A DNA stretch of 64,000 nt, from positions 29,652,177 through 29,716,176 of the forward strand of contig JAJEKV010000001.1 of NCBI GenBank assembly GCA_021234155.1, given 5' to 3'. The notes below the pieces were generated by a model that saw only the letters and a list, made by a program, of their open reading frames with translations, searched no databases and was not told the origin of the DNA. The translations under genes were made by a program, and so were the position numbers. This document shows positions 20,112-32,347 of this stretch, in pieces (the first letter of the stretch is position 1; every line of letters starts with the position of its first letter). Source of the DNA: Isoetes taiwanensis. Lineage: Eukaryota > Streptophyta > Lycopodiopsida > Isoetales > Isoetaceae.

Positions 20112-21470
20112 ATGGAAGAACAGAGTCCGCCCAGGCCACCCCCGGCAAGGAACCTATTCGAGGAATTTGGACCCATAACCCCAGAAGAGGAAATATCACA
20201 GATGAGGACGGACCTGGAGCAGATAAAGGCTTTGGCCGGGCCGCATGGTGAGCTGGGGTCGATTGGGCAACGCCAGTTGCCTCAAGCATCAGCTCGGAAA
20301 ACAGGAAGGGACAAGAAGAGGAGCAAGAGAAGGAGGTCCTCCAGCTCGGAATCCTCCGACTCAAGTTCAGATTCAGACTCCGACTCAGAGGAAGAAGAAG
20401 AGCAGGCCCAGGACCGAATAGATGCAAGGCAAAGAAACACGGCGGATGCAAGGCAGAGGGATGCCATAGATGGACGACAAAGGGACACCAGAGCCTCTGA
20501 CTACCAGAAGAAGGTAGATTCGGCACTGGGCAATGTATGGAAGGCCCGGAAACTCGAACAGGTTCGGGGAAACAGTCGATTAGAAGCAGAGGCATGGCTG
20601 GACGAAATGAGTGAGTACGGCAATGCTTATGGCATGAAGGATAAAGACAAAGGCAGAGTGGCAACAGCCAACTTGAAAGGAACCGCACGGATTTGGTGGA
20701 AGGGTTATGCAAAGGCACATGGCTTAAGCAGGGATGCTTGTAAGTTCAGAAAGTTTGCTAAAGCCTTCAAGCGCCATTACGTCCCAAGGGAACATAAGTC
20801 CAGTATCAGCAGTTCTACAGGTTGCAACAGGGAAACAAATCAGTCCAGAAATATACAGAGGAATTCATGAGGCTAAGACTTTATGTGCCAAAGTTGGGCG
20901 AAAAACATGCGGTAGAGAGCTACATTGAGGGCCTGAATGAGGAGATCCGCAAGCTTGTAAGGGCAATAAATCCTAAGACAGTATCAGAAGCAGAGTCCAA
21001 GGCAATAAGCTTGGAAGGAAGGGGACCTCAGAATAGCGGGCAGAGGCAGCAGCATTACCAGGATAAAGGCAAGGCAACAGGGAGTTATAACCCTAGGGCA
21101 GCCAGTCCAGGTCCAGCTAGAGCCCCATATGGTGGCAAACGTGGGAAACAAAAGAGAAGAAGCAGGTGTCCTTCAAGGACAAGCATGAGGAGGGGTCAAA
21201 CTACTCCAAAGTAGTGCGATCCTTTTTGCAGGCTATGCCCAAGGAAAAGAGACAGAAGTGCATAGAAAAGCAGCTTTGCTTCAGGTGCTTCCGGCAAAAG
21301 TGCCATAGGACGTGAATCCGCCCCTACGCCATGAGTGCAAAGCACTAGCGGAGTTGGGAGATTGGGACACTCTGTCTGACGACGACGGCGAGGAAGGCCG
21401 CGACTACATTCAGGGTGAGTGTCATATCTTTGCCGCAATAGATCAGAGAGCAAAGAGAGAGCCAGTATAA
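20112..21470 (+). pseudogene. gag: gag of element A, frameshifted
   Basis: ATG at 20112 starts MEEQSPPRPPPARNLFEEFG. Next comes a Ser/Asp/Glu-rich segment with three copies of an octad like DARQRNTA/DGRQRDTR. The Ty3-type gag core follows (LEAEAWLDEM, GTARIWWKGY, FRKFAKAFKRHY). A one-base loss near 20802 shifts the frame, and the core resumes as QYQQFYRLQQGNKSVQKYTE. A zinc-knuckle remnant CFRCFRQKCHR lies near 21282-21315 with a TGA beside it, then an acidic linker into protease. The protein would form the particle and bind RNA. As it stands it cannot be made in one piece. Confidence 0.85.
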
Positions 21471-21471
21471 A

Positions 21472-24400
21472 GTAATTTCCACAGTAGGGAAGGCCAAGAC
21501 CAAGTCCTTCATAGTCTTGATAGACTCAGGAAGTAGCCATAACTTTGCATCCCCCAGAATAGTTCAAATGTTGAAGTTGAAACCACTAAAGTCAAAGCCA
21601 AGGCCCGTTGTCTTAGCAAGTGGAGCAGTAAGGCAGACGGCAGGCAAGAGAATTAACTTCGACATCGACTTGCTAGGGATTAATATCCAGATGGGGGCAG
21701 AAGTAATGGGCATTGGCAAGTACGACTTGATCATAGGAATGGAGTACCTTGGACCAGCAGGGGCCATTATTGATTGTAGAAAGCGGAAGGTGACCTTCCC
21801 AACACCCGACGGCAAGATCATTGAGATCACAGGTAAAGAAGTTATTCCCATCATGCAGTGTATGTCTTCTAAACGGCTGTTCAAGTGCATCAAGAGCGAG
21901 CAGGTGGCATACATCTTCAAGCTTGAGATTAATGAGCCAGAATCAGAAGAAAGCAAAGAAGACAAGGTGCTCAGCAAGTTGTCGAAGCAAATAGCTAAGC
22001 TGATTACGGAGGTCCATGATCTCTTTCCAGATGAGATCAAGCAGCTTCCTCCTTACAGGGGAGTCGAGTGTGAGATAGCACTCGAACCAGGAGCAAAGCC
22101 GACAAGCAAGGCTCCATACAGAATGACGACGCAGGAGTTGACGGAGTTGAAGAAGCAATTACAGGAGTTGCTCGACCTAGGCTTCATTAGACCTAGCGTC
22201 TCGCCCTTTGGAGCACCCATTCTCTTTGTAAAGAAAAAGGATGGCAGTTTAAGGATGTGCATAGACTATAGGCAGTTGAACAAGCACACCATTAAGAACA
22301 AGTATGCGCTCCCCAGATCAGACGACTTGATGGATCAACTCCAAGGTGCAAAGGTCTTCTCCAAAATCGACTTAAGGTCAGGTTATCATCATATCAAGAT
22401 AAAGGAAGAAGATATCCATAAGACCGCCTTCAGAACGCGGTATGGGCATTATAAGTTCACGGTAATGCCTTTCGGCTTATCGAATGCCCCCGCGACGTTC
22501 ATGAGGCTCATGAACGACATCTTCAGGGAGTTTTTAGACACCTTTGTGATTGTATTCTTTGATGACATTTTGGTGTATAGCAGATCCCTTGAAGAGCACG
22601 TACAACACTTAAGGAGAGTGCTAGAGAAGTTGAAGAGGCACCAGTTGTACGCCAAGTTGTCGAAGTGCCACTTCGCAACGGAAAAGGTGGAATACCTGGG
22701 TCATGTGATCTCAGCAGAAGGAATCTCGACGGATCCTGCCAAGATTGGAGCCGTCATTCAGTGGCCGGCGCCGAAGAATGTGCATGAAGTCAGAAGTTTT
22801 CTCGGCCTAGCAGGGTACTACAGGAAGTTCGTGAAGAACTTTGCTAAGATAGCGGCCCCGTTAATAGACTTGACGAGGGCAGAGAAGGTGAAAGATTGGG
22901 CAGAGCATTGGCACAAGAAAGCCCAAGCAGGGTTTGAATTGTTGAAGGAAGCTTTAACAACTGCCCCAGTCCTAACCCTGCCGGACCCAGAGAAAGATAA
23001 GCTTGTAACGACAGACGCGAGTAAGATAGCTACAGGTGCAGTGCTCATGCAAGAAGAGCGTGTGGTAGCGTATGATTCCAGGAAGATGAACGATGCCGAA
23101 ACGCGCTACCCCACCCACGATCAGGAATTGCTTGCAGTCGTCAGGGCATTAAGAATTTGGAGGCACTATCTTTTGGGAAGGAAGTTCCAGTTGGATACAG
23201 ACCATCAGAGCCTCCAGTATGTATTCACGCAACCACACCTCAACCTGAGGCAGAGAAGGTGGATGGAGTTCCTTGAAGAATATGACTTTGATATAGTCTA
23301 CAAGCCAGGGAAGCTCAATGTGGTAGCGGATGCGCTTTCAAGGCATCCCCTGACAACTAGAGTGCATTGCAATGCAATTTCGACGCTCTCCAGCGACTTT
23401 GGTAAGAAGATTGAAGAGTCCTTGCCAACAGATGTGGATTTCAAGGAAGTATGGGCAAGCCTCTCTAGGGAGGCTAGAACAAATAAGGAGCGGGAAGCCT
23501 TTAAACATTATAAGAAGGAAGGCAACCTGTTATACCATAAGAACAAGTTGTGCGTACCCGAATCATCAGGTGTAAGGAAATTGATCCTCCATGACACGCA
23601 CAACAGCCCAATAGCTGGCCATGCGGGATTCATGAAAACATATTTCAAAGTGCGCAGCAGCTATTATTGGCCAGGAATGAAGAAGCAAGTAGCTCGCTAC
23701 ATCAGAGAATGTCAGCTATGTCAGCAGACGAAGGCAGAGCAGCTTCGAATTCCAGGAGCATTAGAGCCATTAGCGGTGCCAAACGCTAAGTGGGAGGTGA
23801 TCAGCATGGATTTCATCACAGGGCTTCCAAGAACAGTAAGAGGAAAGGATGTCTTGATGGTAGTGGTCGACAAGTTGTCGAAGATGGCACATTTTGTGCC
23901 TTGCAGGACCACAGATACGGCTATGGATACAGCGAAGCTCTTCACCAAAGAGATCTTCAGGCTTCATGGCATGCCAAGGGAGATTATCTCCGATAGGGAT
24001 CCGAAGTTTATGAGTGCCTTTTGGCAAAACCTCTTCGCAACCATTCAGACAAAGCTATCCACGAGAACGGCATATCATCCTCAGACGGATGGCCAAACGG
24101 AGCGAACCAACAGGATTTTGGAGGACATGCTACGGAACTACGTCTGGAATAAGCAAGGTATGTGGGAAGAATTTATTCACTTGGTGGAGTTTGCATACAA
24201 TAGCACCAAGCAGGAATCATCCCAAATGTCGCCCTTTATGATTAATTACGGCTATCAGTGCCTAACTCCGGACACTTGGCACAACCCCGTGTCAAAAGTG
24301 GAAGTTTCGCAGCAGATGTTGGCCGATATGCAGCAGCTCGTGGAAGAGGTTCGAGGGTATCTGCTAGCAGCAAGAAGTCGACAGAAAAGCATCGCCGACA

Positions 24401-24798
24401 AGCATCGAACAGTCAGAGAGTTCAAAGTTGGAGATGATGTATGGCTCAAGATCAAGGTCAAGCAGGCGAAGCTCAGGATAGGGAATTGCAAGAAGCTTGC
24501 TCCAAGGTGGGCTGGACCTTTCAGAATAGTCAAGAGAGTAGGTAATCAATCCTACAAGCTAGACTTGCCAGCACACCTAAAGATTCATAAGGTCTTCGTG
24601 AGTTTGTTGAAGAAGCACACTCCAAATCCAGACGAAGTCTTGGACACTCCAACGTTGTTGGAAATGACACCGGTGGAAGACGCGACGTGGGTACTTAAGA
24701 AAGATCTAGTAAAGCAGTACCCGCAGTTTATGGAGCAATGGGACGGCAAAGTCATCTCCGAAGAAATCGGCTCAGGCATGTCGATTTGTGTAGATTAA
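21472..24798 (+). CDS. pol: pol polyprotein of element A (protease, RT, RNase H, integrase, truncated chromodomain)
   Basis: One open frame of about 1,100 codons. Counting from TTG 21517 as residue 1, protease has DSGSSHNF at 3-10. RT has [10 protein letters not shown] and the catalytic FFDDILVYS at 347-355. RNase H has the TTDAS Asp at 500 and a [10 protein letters not shown] block. Integrase has an HHCC finger (HDTHNS..H..CQLCQQ) and the triad D765, D826, E862, the last two in DD35E spacing. [18 protein letters not shown] domain follows. The end reads [18 protein letters not shown], only the last part of a chromodomain; about 35 residues present in element B are missing in-frame. It copies the element's RNA and inserts the cDNA. 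Catalytic residues all look present. Confidence 0.96.
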   Translation, partial: VISTVGKAKTKSFIVLIDSGSSHNFASPRIVQMLKLKPLKSKPRPVVLASGAVRQTAGKRINFDIDLLGINIQMGAEVMGIGKYDLIIGMEYLGPAGAIIDCRKRKVTFPTPDGKIIEITGKEVIPIMQCMSSKRLFKCIKSEQVAYIFKLEINEPESEESKEDKVLSKLSKQIAKLITEVHDLFPDEIKQLPPYRGVECEIALEPGAKPTSKAPYRMTTQELTELKKQLQELLDLGFIRPSVSPFGAPILFVKKKDGSLRMCIDYRQLNKHTIKNKYALPRSDDLMDQLQGAKVFSKIDLRSGYHHIKIKEEDIHKTAFRTRYGHYKFTVMPFGLSNAPATFMRLMNDIFREFLDTFVIVFFDDILVYSRSLEEHVQHLRRVLEKLKRHQLYAKLSKCHFATEKVEYLGHVISAEGISTDPAKIGAVIQWPAPKNVHEVRSFLGLAGYYRKFVKNFAKIAAPLIDLTRAEKVKDWAEHWHKKAQAGFELLKEALTTAPVLTLPDPEKDKLVTTDASKIATGAVLMQEERVVAYDSRKMNDAETRYPTHDQELLAVVRALRIWRHYLLGRKFQLDTDHQSLQYVFTQPHLNLRQRRWMEFLEEYDFDIVYKPGKLNVVADALSRHPLTTRVHCNAISTLSSDFGKKIEESLPTDVDFKEVWASLSREARTNKEREAFKHYKKEGNLLYHKNKLCVPESSGVRKLILHDTHNSPIAGHAGFMKTYFKVRSSYYWPGMKKQVARYIRECQLCQQTKAEQLRIPGALEPLAVPNAKWEVISMDFITGLPRTVRGKDVLMVVVDKLSKMAHFVPCRTTDTAMDTAKLFTKEIFRLHGMPREIISDRDPKFMSAFWQNLFATIQTKLSTRTAYHPQTDGQTERTNRILEDMLRNYVWNKQGMWEEFIHLVEFAYNSTKQESSQMSPFMINYGYQCLTPDTWHNPVSKVEVSQQMLADMQQLVEEVRGYLLAARSRQKSIADKHRTVREFKVGDDVWLKIKVKQAKLRIGNCKKLAPRWAGPFRIVKRVGNQSYKLDLPAHLKIHKVFVSLLKKHTPNPDEVLDTPTLLEMTPVEDATWVLKKDLVKQYPQFMEQWDGKVISEEIGSGMSICVD

Positions 24799-25669
24799 TT
24801 CTTGTATAGTTAAGATTAATCTATGCATGCAACCTATGCGAGGTATGGGTCGCATGCGTTGTTACCGATGATGGGACCACTACGGTGATCTCTAGGGCGT
24901 GGTGTAATGTCAATGTAGGCATGACCGCGTTTTCGCTTGGGCGAGTGGAAGGTAGATTAGAAAGTCTACTTCTGTCCCACGGAAGTAGACGACCTCGAGA
25001 GAAAGGAGGTCATTAAGGAATGCACTGATAGGAAAAGCACCTCTAGCCCCATATATGCTTTGATAGGAGGAATCAGGCCTTCACGCCCCATATACGGGAA
25101 GGACCTATCCTCCACGCTGGGCAACTAGGGTGTAGGCATGAGCGGCATATAGGCATATAGGCGCTGTCTCCCCGGCCATAATGGAAGATTCACCCTCTTC
25201 CTACGCCGGGAGATTAGCCATGCATCCATGTAGATAGGTGGGGTGGTCACCATATAACCAAAATTTTATTAATAATTAAAATGGTACTAATGTAGTGTCG
25301 ACCTGCAGGCCAATAGAGCGCTCCGGAGGGCAAGGAGGTTGAGCTATGAAGACTTGCAACACAAATTTTGTTAGAATGTGTTGCAAGGAATGAAGAGTAC
25401 CTCGAACAATAATTGTAGTTATGAAATGATAAATTTTGATAAACTTAATTGACGTGATAAGTAAACTATCGAGTAACTTGCTTAAAGATGTTATGAATTG
25501 ATAAGTTATTTCATAATATAATGGCGTGATAATGTTCTAAAAATATTACCTTAAGGTAATCTTAATAAATGTGTAAGTATTTTAGTAGTTATCGTATGTA
25601 TCAGGTTGATTGCAGATTAAGATGATCCCAAGGTGGGGAGACCCGCGATGCTGCGGACAGCATCATTTC
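24799..25669 (+). other. 3' spacer of element A
   Basis: A non-coding 0.87-kb stretch between pol and the polypurine tract. It has GATGATGGGA..CTCTAGG text shared with the spacer of element B, inverted AGTCTACTTC / GAAGTAGAC arms near 24970-24995, and ATGCTGCGGACAGCAT just before the tract, also kept in B. Confidence 0.6.
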
Positions 25670-25682
25670 AAGGTAGGGAGAA
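25670..25682 (+). promoter_or_regulatory. Polypurine tract of element A
   Basis: AAGGTAGGGAGAA directly abuts the TGTGACG of the 3' LTR and is the expected plus-strand primer. A similar AAGGTGGGGAG occurs about 40 bp upstream. Confidence 0.85.
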
Positions 25683-27348
25683 TGTGACGTTCCAGGACAG
25701 TATACGGTCCCAGGATGTATACTGTACTGCCTCGTCACGCATACACGCCACTCCGACTGACGTGTACGCCGACGTGTAGCCAAGTGGGTAGCCCCTAGGG
25801 GGCAACTTGCTAAGAATGTGCATTAGTATTAATGTGCACATTTACCAATGTACACATTAATGAGGGCACACATTTCCATATGGACACGTTATGCCAAGTG
25901 GGCCATACCCAAGTGTGCAATTAATGTGCACATTTACCAATGTACACATTAATGTGGGCACACATTTCCATGTGGGCACATTTTGCCACCTAGCCATTAA
26001 AGGCAAGTGGGCCCATTCCCAATTATCCCACATGCCTAAAGGGGATAATTGGAAACCCTAGCCAACCCCCTTGTCTATTTAAGAAGGGAAACCCTAACTT
26101 GCCCATTTTTCGTTTGTAGAGTTTTAGAGCTCTGTTTTGGCTGCCTCAAGAGCCAAAACTGCCTCCCAGACTCTGCCTGAGAGAATTGCACCATTAGTTT
26201 CCCTTGATTCGAGCATTGCAGCAGGATGGTCGAACTCAGGTCAGGAGGAGCCACTCAAGGATCAGGTATTTGGCCAATTAGATAGTCTAAACCCTATTTC
26301 AGTCATAGAATCAGTAGGTTTAGCCTATTAAATTGCCCATAGCAGCCTTCTAGATCTCTAGATACCAGCCTCTAACTAAAGAACCTAACTCTATGATATA
26401 GATTAGATATAGTTCTTTAGTTCTTCTGTGATGTATATGGATGATGTATCTCTATGAACTCCTTGTATTGGGAAGGGGGGTAGAGACCTCAAGCTTGGTA
26501 GTAGATGCTCCTAGATTAGCCTCTCTAGCACACTATAGATTCGGCCTGTGCACAAGAACCACACCTGGTTGTGGGTGAAGGGGCCAGACTGGCTAAGAAG
26601 GAGGTTCATGTTGGAGGCTCTTGAAGCGATCCCTCACGGTGTGTAAGGCCTACCAGGGATCATAGTGACTAGGTCTAATGGCCTACCACTGAGTGTGGGT
26701 AGGGCATGGACTCGACACCCGTGAAGTGGTGTACACTTTCCAGTGGGTCGGGTCGAATCACGAGGCGGGGCCCTCTAGTCACCTTGAGTCGGCATGCGGA
26801 TCTCTCGGAGGGAGCGATCCCTTCGCCCCATCGGGCGGGAGGATGAGACCGAGGAATAGCCCCTTTGGCTATGCATCCGCGGGCTCTGATCCAGTCCCGA
26901 CACTTTTTAGCCTACTCTGAAAAGTGTGCACAGGAGGGGCGGATGGAGTGGACAACCCTATGCCATGTTCATATGCCAGCCAAATCCATTGCCATGAATT
27001 CTGTCTGCAATGAACTCTGGAGACCCAAGCCGTCAGTCATCCCCTTGAGTCTGAGCCTTGGGTAGGACTCCCCATATGTATTGTGCTCACCTTGTCTATG
27101 CAGATGTGATGGACCACCCTTCGAGGTGGATATGTGCTTATGTTATATACTGACATGTATGTTTACGCTTCCGCAGCTAGGTAGGCTCTGAGGGAGACGG
27201 GTCAAAATGACCCCTTCGCTCTTCCCACTGGAACCCGTCACGGTTGCAGTGTCATGTGGAGGGCCATGTATCGGCATGGAGCTGGTATGGGGGATGAACT
27301 CCTGTTTGTATACGGTGAGTGCACAGTATACGAGTAGGGGACGTCACA
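25683..27348 (+). repeat. 3' LTR of element A
   Basis: It starts TGTGACG and ends CGTCACA, a perfect 7-bp terminal inverted repeat. It is 1666 bp and nearly identical to 1431-3103 apart from point changes and short indels concentrated in the last 600 bp. The TSD follows. Confidence 0.95.
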
Positions 27349-27353
27349 TTACC
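27349..27353. repeat. Target site duplication of element A, right copy (TTACC)
   Basis: Same five bases as 1426-1430. Confidence 0.9.
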
Positions 27354-28495
27354 TATCCTACTACTAGACTTGTTGATCCCTCATCTTCATATATTGCTTG
27401 ATGTTTATCTCTGCACACTGCAAAATAGTAGAAGTGATCTGTTATGCTATTTCCAGCCACTGAGCTGCATCAAGAGTAGTATAAATCAATATACATGATA
27501 AAACACAGCTATCAAAATGTGTTTCAGATGCTAACTATGTGCATATTCTGATGTGGAGTCTACAGAATCTATGATATACTCTGATATGCAATACCCTGAT
27601 GTCGTTGATCTATAGAGTCTATAGCAACATGGGACAAATAACAACATATGTGCATGAGTGTAATATAACAGGTACAAGGTAAATTTTAAGGGTCCTAAAT
27701 GTTTTTCTACAAATTAAGGTTGACTAAACCTATTGAAAATAAAAGTTTATAGATTTTCATCAGGCGAAATTTGATAAAATAAAACCCTTTAGTTATCTTC
27801 CCATTTGGCTAAAATGTAAAATTTATATGATATAAAAATTCTTGTATTGGCGAATTTTTCTTTGTTGGTGGCTAAAGTTCAATTATTCAACTTCAAGTTC
27901 TGAGCACTCATTAGCACATGAATGACAATTGATTCAATATGCTTTCATCATAAAACAATAACAAAGATTCAAAGTACAATTCATAAGGACCAAACAATAC
28001 CATTTGAGGGAATACACATATTTATGTTGGGGTTGAATGCATCAAAATGGCTAACTTGGTGCATAGAGCCCTTTAAGGTTAACAATTGCAAGAATAAAGC
28101 ACTATTACTTAGAGCTTAAAATGCTCACTATATAACATTAACTTATAGATTCAAATTCAATATCCATCAAAGCATGACTGATAGCTAATGGCAAATCCTA
28201 AATTAAAAAGGTCTCTGAATAGATTCAACATGGCTATTTGAATTGATCAGGGTGCACCTAATCAGCTTCAAAGAAGGCAATTTATCATGCCATGATGCAG
28301 CTAATCGTAACTAAACTCCAAGTGTCCAAATTTTTCTCCCTTTTGAAATGGCTAAATTATTTTTTTCCTAAAAAAATAATCTTTATTAGCTTTAGCCATA
28401 AAATTTGACTAAAGGCCTAAAAAATAGCCATTTGGCAAATTTTAGCCACTTTTTAATACCCTGTAACAGGTACTTTTCAAAGTCATTACAGAATC
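27354..28495. other. Host sequence right of element A, no gene recognised
   Basis: AT-rich, intron-like or intergenic sequence 3' of the minus-strand lipase exons. No motif is seen in the short frames. Confidence 0.45.
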
Positions 28496-28560
28496 CTACC
28501 TACTACATGTTGGATCTTCACCAGAACCATCACAAACACGTTTATACTCGAGACATAAGA
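28496..28560 (-). CDS. Tentative 3' exon of the class 3 lipase
   Basis: The minus-strand frame reads YKRVCDGSGEDPTCSR, close to the conserved CDGSGEDP-CSR segment near the C-terminus of plant class 3 lipases. It is followed by a weak GTAGGA donor and preceded by a TTTCAG acceptor about 25 bases upstream of the motif. The exon lies about 1.3 kb downstream of the catalytic exon, on the same strand. The intervening exon expected in this family (GQPRVGN-like) was not found with confidence, so the gene may be damaged. Confidence 0.5.
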
Positions 28561-29896
28561 GACCAACTGAAACACATCTGATCCAAACCTGCATTGCCGA
28601 TGACAAACATGATTTTGGTGACAAAAACCTTGCAAATGCAGAAAGGAAAATGGTCAAGAACTGGATCTTTAAATGGGTCCTCAAGCTTGCCCACAAGAAT
28701 GACAAAGTCAAACCGACTATTATGCAAAACAAATGACCATCTCTCTCCACCCGACTCCTATTTCTCCTTCTATCATAGCCTAAGATAACAAAATAAGAAT
28801 GAAACAAGATTGGCAGGATAATGTAAATATGGCCTTATCTAATGTTATTTCTAAGTAAGCCCTCTTGCTTAACATTTTCAACACGTCCAGGATCTACACC
28901 GTTGGATGCCCATTATCTGAGATACACTGCAAATTAAGATGTTGGCCACACGCCCTACTGGCATTTATTGGTAACTTGCTGCCAGACCAATCACAATGCA
29001 AATGCCAAAAAAGTTGCTCAATGAGGCAGTAAAGTCTTAGAAGCTTTTAAGTGTGACAAAGGATTTTGGCAACGATTATGCCTAAATGCGACTCTTGCAA
29101 TGACATTGTTGCATCATTACCATACCTCTAACTTGAAATTCTAAGAATGGTGTTTTGTCTCAGAGTTTGCGTTGTCTCAGAATCAGGCTTCCAACATAAC
29201 TTACAATGGAAAAAATTATATTTCTATCTTTGACAAGCATTAATTAGATTGCAATTCTGCATTGGCAAGCTGCACATATATCATACCTCGGAATGGCAAT
29301 ATTGCCCTTTATTTAAATTAAAGAAATGCATGCACTGTTTACTTTCAAAGAACAATACAGTGCTGAAGAAATAACTCTCTTGCAAAATGATGGTATGTCC
29401 AAGGGGTCAAAAAGTGGCAAGTATGGCGGTAGGTGTGGAATTAGATCATCATCATGTGTTACCCTTGTTGTTCTTGGTACAAGGACGTTGAAAAAACCTA
29501 CAAAAGTCGGGTTTCCTACTCATGGTTGACCGAATGTAACTAGCTGAGCATCTTCTAACCCATAGTTGATTTGCAAATGCCAGAACACAATGGTGTAGCA
29601 CCACAGAAAATGTGAATTTACCTATGTATCACATATGCATAATACTCTAGAAGCCTATCAGACTTCCTCAAATGTCAAATGGATAGACCTACAAGGTATT
29701 GCCCTTCTCTTTCATAGACCAACACCTAAACTAATATATATTTTGAAGAGATGAAGTGATTAATAATGTCTTTTTAGGATCTATCAGACCTATAAGATGG
29801 AAAACACAGCTGTACAATGTCTTAGCTACTTCAGAATGATTATAATGAAAAAAGTATAAATAAAGATGACGGAAATAGATAATAAATAAAACATAC
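28561..29896. other. Probable introns of the lipase gene
   Basis: AT-rich sequence between two supported lipase segments. Short frames here do not give convincing lipase exons. A minus-strand stretch with KVFVTKIMFVIGNAG near 28600 faintly resembles the expected exon but is not good enough to call. Confidence 0.35.
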
Positions 29897-30201
29897 AACA
29901 AAATCAAGCGCACAAAATGAGGCCGTGGCTCCACCCATTGAATGACCAATGACAATAATGGTCAAATTTTGCTCTTTCAGAATATTTTCCACAGTTGCAG
30001 TTATCCTAGGACGCAAAGTTGTATTGTGGTATGAGTGATAAAACACATTATGCACCTGCAAAAGAAACAATAGTGTGATAAATAACATGCTAATAGGTTA
30101 AGCACGTAAGGTCTCGAAAAAACTGTACCAGCGCACCAGTGAGACCAGGATATTTGAACTCAAGATCAGTAAAGTACAGATCCATCATCCAATTTTGGAT
30201 G
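29897..30201 (-). CDS. Class 3 lipase (alpha/beta hydrolase), two exons around the catalytic serine
   Basis: Exon 30201-30129 and exon 30055-29897 are bounded by TTGCAG and TTTTGCAG acceptors and by GTACAG and GTATGT donors, in compatible phase. The joined protein reads IQNWMMDLYFTDLEFKYPG then VHNVFYHSYHNTTLRP and IVIGHSMGGATASFCALDF. GHSMGG is the nucleophile elbow of the class 3 lipase family, and QNW..DL and the VH..FY..YHNT block are typical of plant members. It would hydrolyse acyl esters of lipids, and plant relatives are often secreted. An upstream exon at about 30350-30392 (strong GTAAGT donor, compatible phase) is possible. N-terminal exons are not identified and may have been displaced by the nested elements to the right. 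Confidence 0.82.
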
Positions 30202-31215
30202 CTGCAATTTCATGAATGTTAACATGGCTGTCAATTATTAGGCGAATGGCATACATTAAGAGCAATGAAGCTTTCCATTAAGTTGTACTACATTCAATTA
30301 TTTCTAAGTTGCCTCTCTGTATTCATGTCCAAGTAAATTCGGTACTTACAACAGTCCTTCCTTTGGATGTGAAGCAACTCCTCTCAATATATCTTTTTAG
30401 TAAAAGAGTTGGAAGTCTACTTCTTTTCCAATGTACTCCTGAAAGCAATAACTATTGTACAAAAAAAGCCTGCATATTTGTTCACTAAAAGTCAGAATGT
30501 CCAGATTGTATAATTTTTACCGTTGCTACACTGTTTTAATATCATCAATTCAGAGCCTTTTCAAACATCATTTCTACACCAATTCCTGCTCCGTGGATGA
30601 AGTAACATTTATGGAAAGCCTAATTCTTGGCCATGGCATCATTCTCTTATCAATTTGCTCTCAGTGTGCAAGCAGAGGACCAGTATTCCCATCTTGTGGA
30701 AGCATACTTGGCAATAAATTTTCTAACGTCATGTCATCTGATATGCATAAATCAACTGTCATAAATATGTCCGAACAGCCAAAAATATTCCCCAAAAATA
30801 TTCCCCGTGTTTTAAACAAGATCGTGTTAAAATATTTGAGTCAAAAGGATAAATTTACATCCAGATAAATTGGTGATTTCATACTCAATAATTGTAGAGC
30901 TAGAGCTATAGCACCCAAAACCCTTCTACAAGGTTATGTGCTATTTAAGTAAGTAGGGGGAAGTTCAGAATGGATCGTGGACACAAAGTTCATAACAGAC
31001 CATGGACCATGTTTTAGCACTCTTTGAGAGGAGTGGTAATGTGATGTTGCCATCTGAGCAAGCACCATCTAAAAATCATTGATGGACAGAACCAGGAACC
31101 ACATTCTGAAATATCAAAGTACTTTCCATAGTGCGCAGTATTCTCCACAAAATGGTCATCAACGCCTTGAAAGTTATTAAGCTTACTAAGGCTTTGAATA
31201 TCTTTCCATGACTGC
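30202..31215. other. Host sequence upstream of the lipase exons
   Basis: This probably contains further introns and exons of the lipase gene on the minus strand. One candidate exon is 30350-30392 with a GTAAGT donor. I see no other clear gene. Confidence 0.4.
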
Positions 31216-32347
31216 ATGAATATCAACAATTCAGTTGTTGATATGGCAATAGGTCCAGGGCCAGAGGATCATTGCCACATCCCTGTAGTTGTAGTTAGTG
31301 GTAGGGAATTCTCTGGTCTGACAGACCCCCCTTGTCTCCTATACGAAAAAGGAGAAAGTTACAAGTCTGAGCGTATGGGCATGACTGGTCAGCATGAAGA
31401 GTCTGTGGAAGTTGTTGGCCTTCTTTCATCTTCTCAGCCAGTCTCTCTCCAAAATGCTGAAAACGTGGTTGGTCATTTTGAAAAGGTTGATCAGCATGTG
31501 GAAAATGCAGTCCTTGAAGGGCCCTTTTATGCTACAATCTTTGACCAGTCAAAGATCCTTGATCAGTCAAGGATTTTAAATCCGCCTCTAGATTTTGGCA
31601 CTCAATCCCCTACTGCTTCAACGGAATGATGTGGTATCTGGCACAGATCTGACTAATGAAATGGCTCATAAAGTGGACGCCAACTTGTCCACTAAAACCC
31701 AGTCAGCAACTGATCTAGCAATTGATCTGATGGATAGACCAGTTGTTCCTATCCCTATGAATGATATGGCTTTCACAAAATCTACTTGGGGGGATGCAAT
31801 TGTCACCTCCATTGATTTCTCTAAGGCAGATGAGCCAATCCCTATCTACATGGGTTCCACATATTCTACTCAAGTGGATTCAGCTCAGGCTAGACCCACT
31901 CTTTATGAGGCTACACTCAAACTCAGTGAAGTGGAAGCCAACTTGTCCACTAAAACCCAGTCAGCAACTGATCTAGCAACTGATCTAGAAGATGGGCTAG
32001 CTGCTCCGAGCTACAAGGATGATAACCCTTTCAAAAATTCTACCCCGGTGGATGCATCTCGTTCCTCCATTGATATATGTAGGGAAGATGAGCAGGGCAG
32101 GGCTGATCAGGGCAGTACATCTCTTGATTGTCCTGCTCATTTGATAAGACTGCCAATTCATATGGACCTGCCACCAAAAGAATCCATGCTACATAGATCA
32201 GATAGAGTGGCAGATAATTCTCAAGTAGCAGATGATTCTCAAGCAGTGATGGTGCAGCAGAGTCCAATTTACCTCATACCCAATGACATTTTGGGGCATG
32301 GCAAAAGTGGACAACGTGACGAAGAGACGATAAATGCAAGTTGTTAG
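31216..32347 (+). pseudogene. Unrecognised open region with one frameshift
   Basis: Two overlapping frames (31216-31629 and 31595-32347) form about 375 residues of Ser/Thr/Asp-rich, low-complexity protein. An internal repeat in the second reads ANLSTKTQSATDLA at two places about 270 bp apart. Immediately after it is a basic stretch (RRQKHRKGEERGASR, in a shifted frame). That arrangement would suit the C-terminal part of a plant LINE ORF1, but I cannot prove it. A decayed host gene is also possible. Confidence 0.35.

Larger units (their letters stand above)
1431..27348 (+). mobile_element. Element A: chromovirus-like Ty3/gypsy retrotransposon carrying a histone H3-like gene, with a nested CACTA insertion
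   Basis: This is a complete LTR retrotransposon. The LTRs are 1431-3103 and 25683-27348, the primer site is 3105-3116, the polypurine tract is 25670-25682 and both sides carry the TSD TTACC. Without the nested CACTA insertion (5881-18491) it is about 13.3 kb, long for a chromovirus. The order is LTR, H3-like ORF1, unknown ORF2, unknown ORF3, gag, pol, a roughly 0.9-kb spacer, LTR. Pol is open from protease through integrase, but gag and ORF3 carry frameshifts and ORF2 is split, so the copy is not autonomous now. Differences between the LTRs include C-to-T type changes at CG sites, as expected for methylated plant repeats. Confidence 0.93.

Noticed and set aside
28542-28727. Lipase exon with KVFVTKIMFVIGNAG
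   Set aside because: It resembles the expected VTFGQPRIGNA block too weakly, and no clear splice sites frame it.
30350-30392. Additional lipase exon
   Set aside because: It has a good GTAAGT donor and fitting phase, but the translation is not convincingly like the family's FRGT segment. It is mentioned only as possible.
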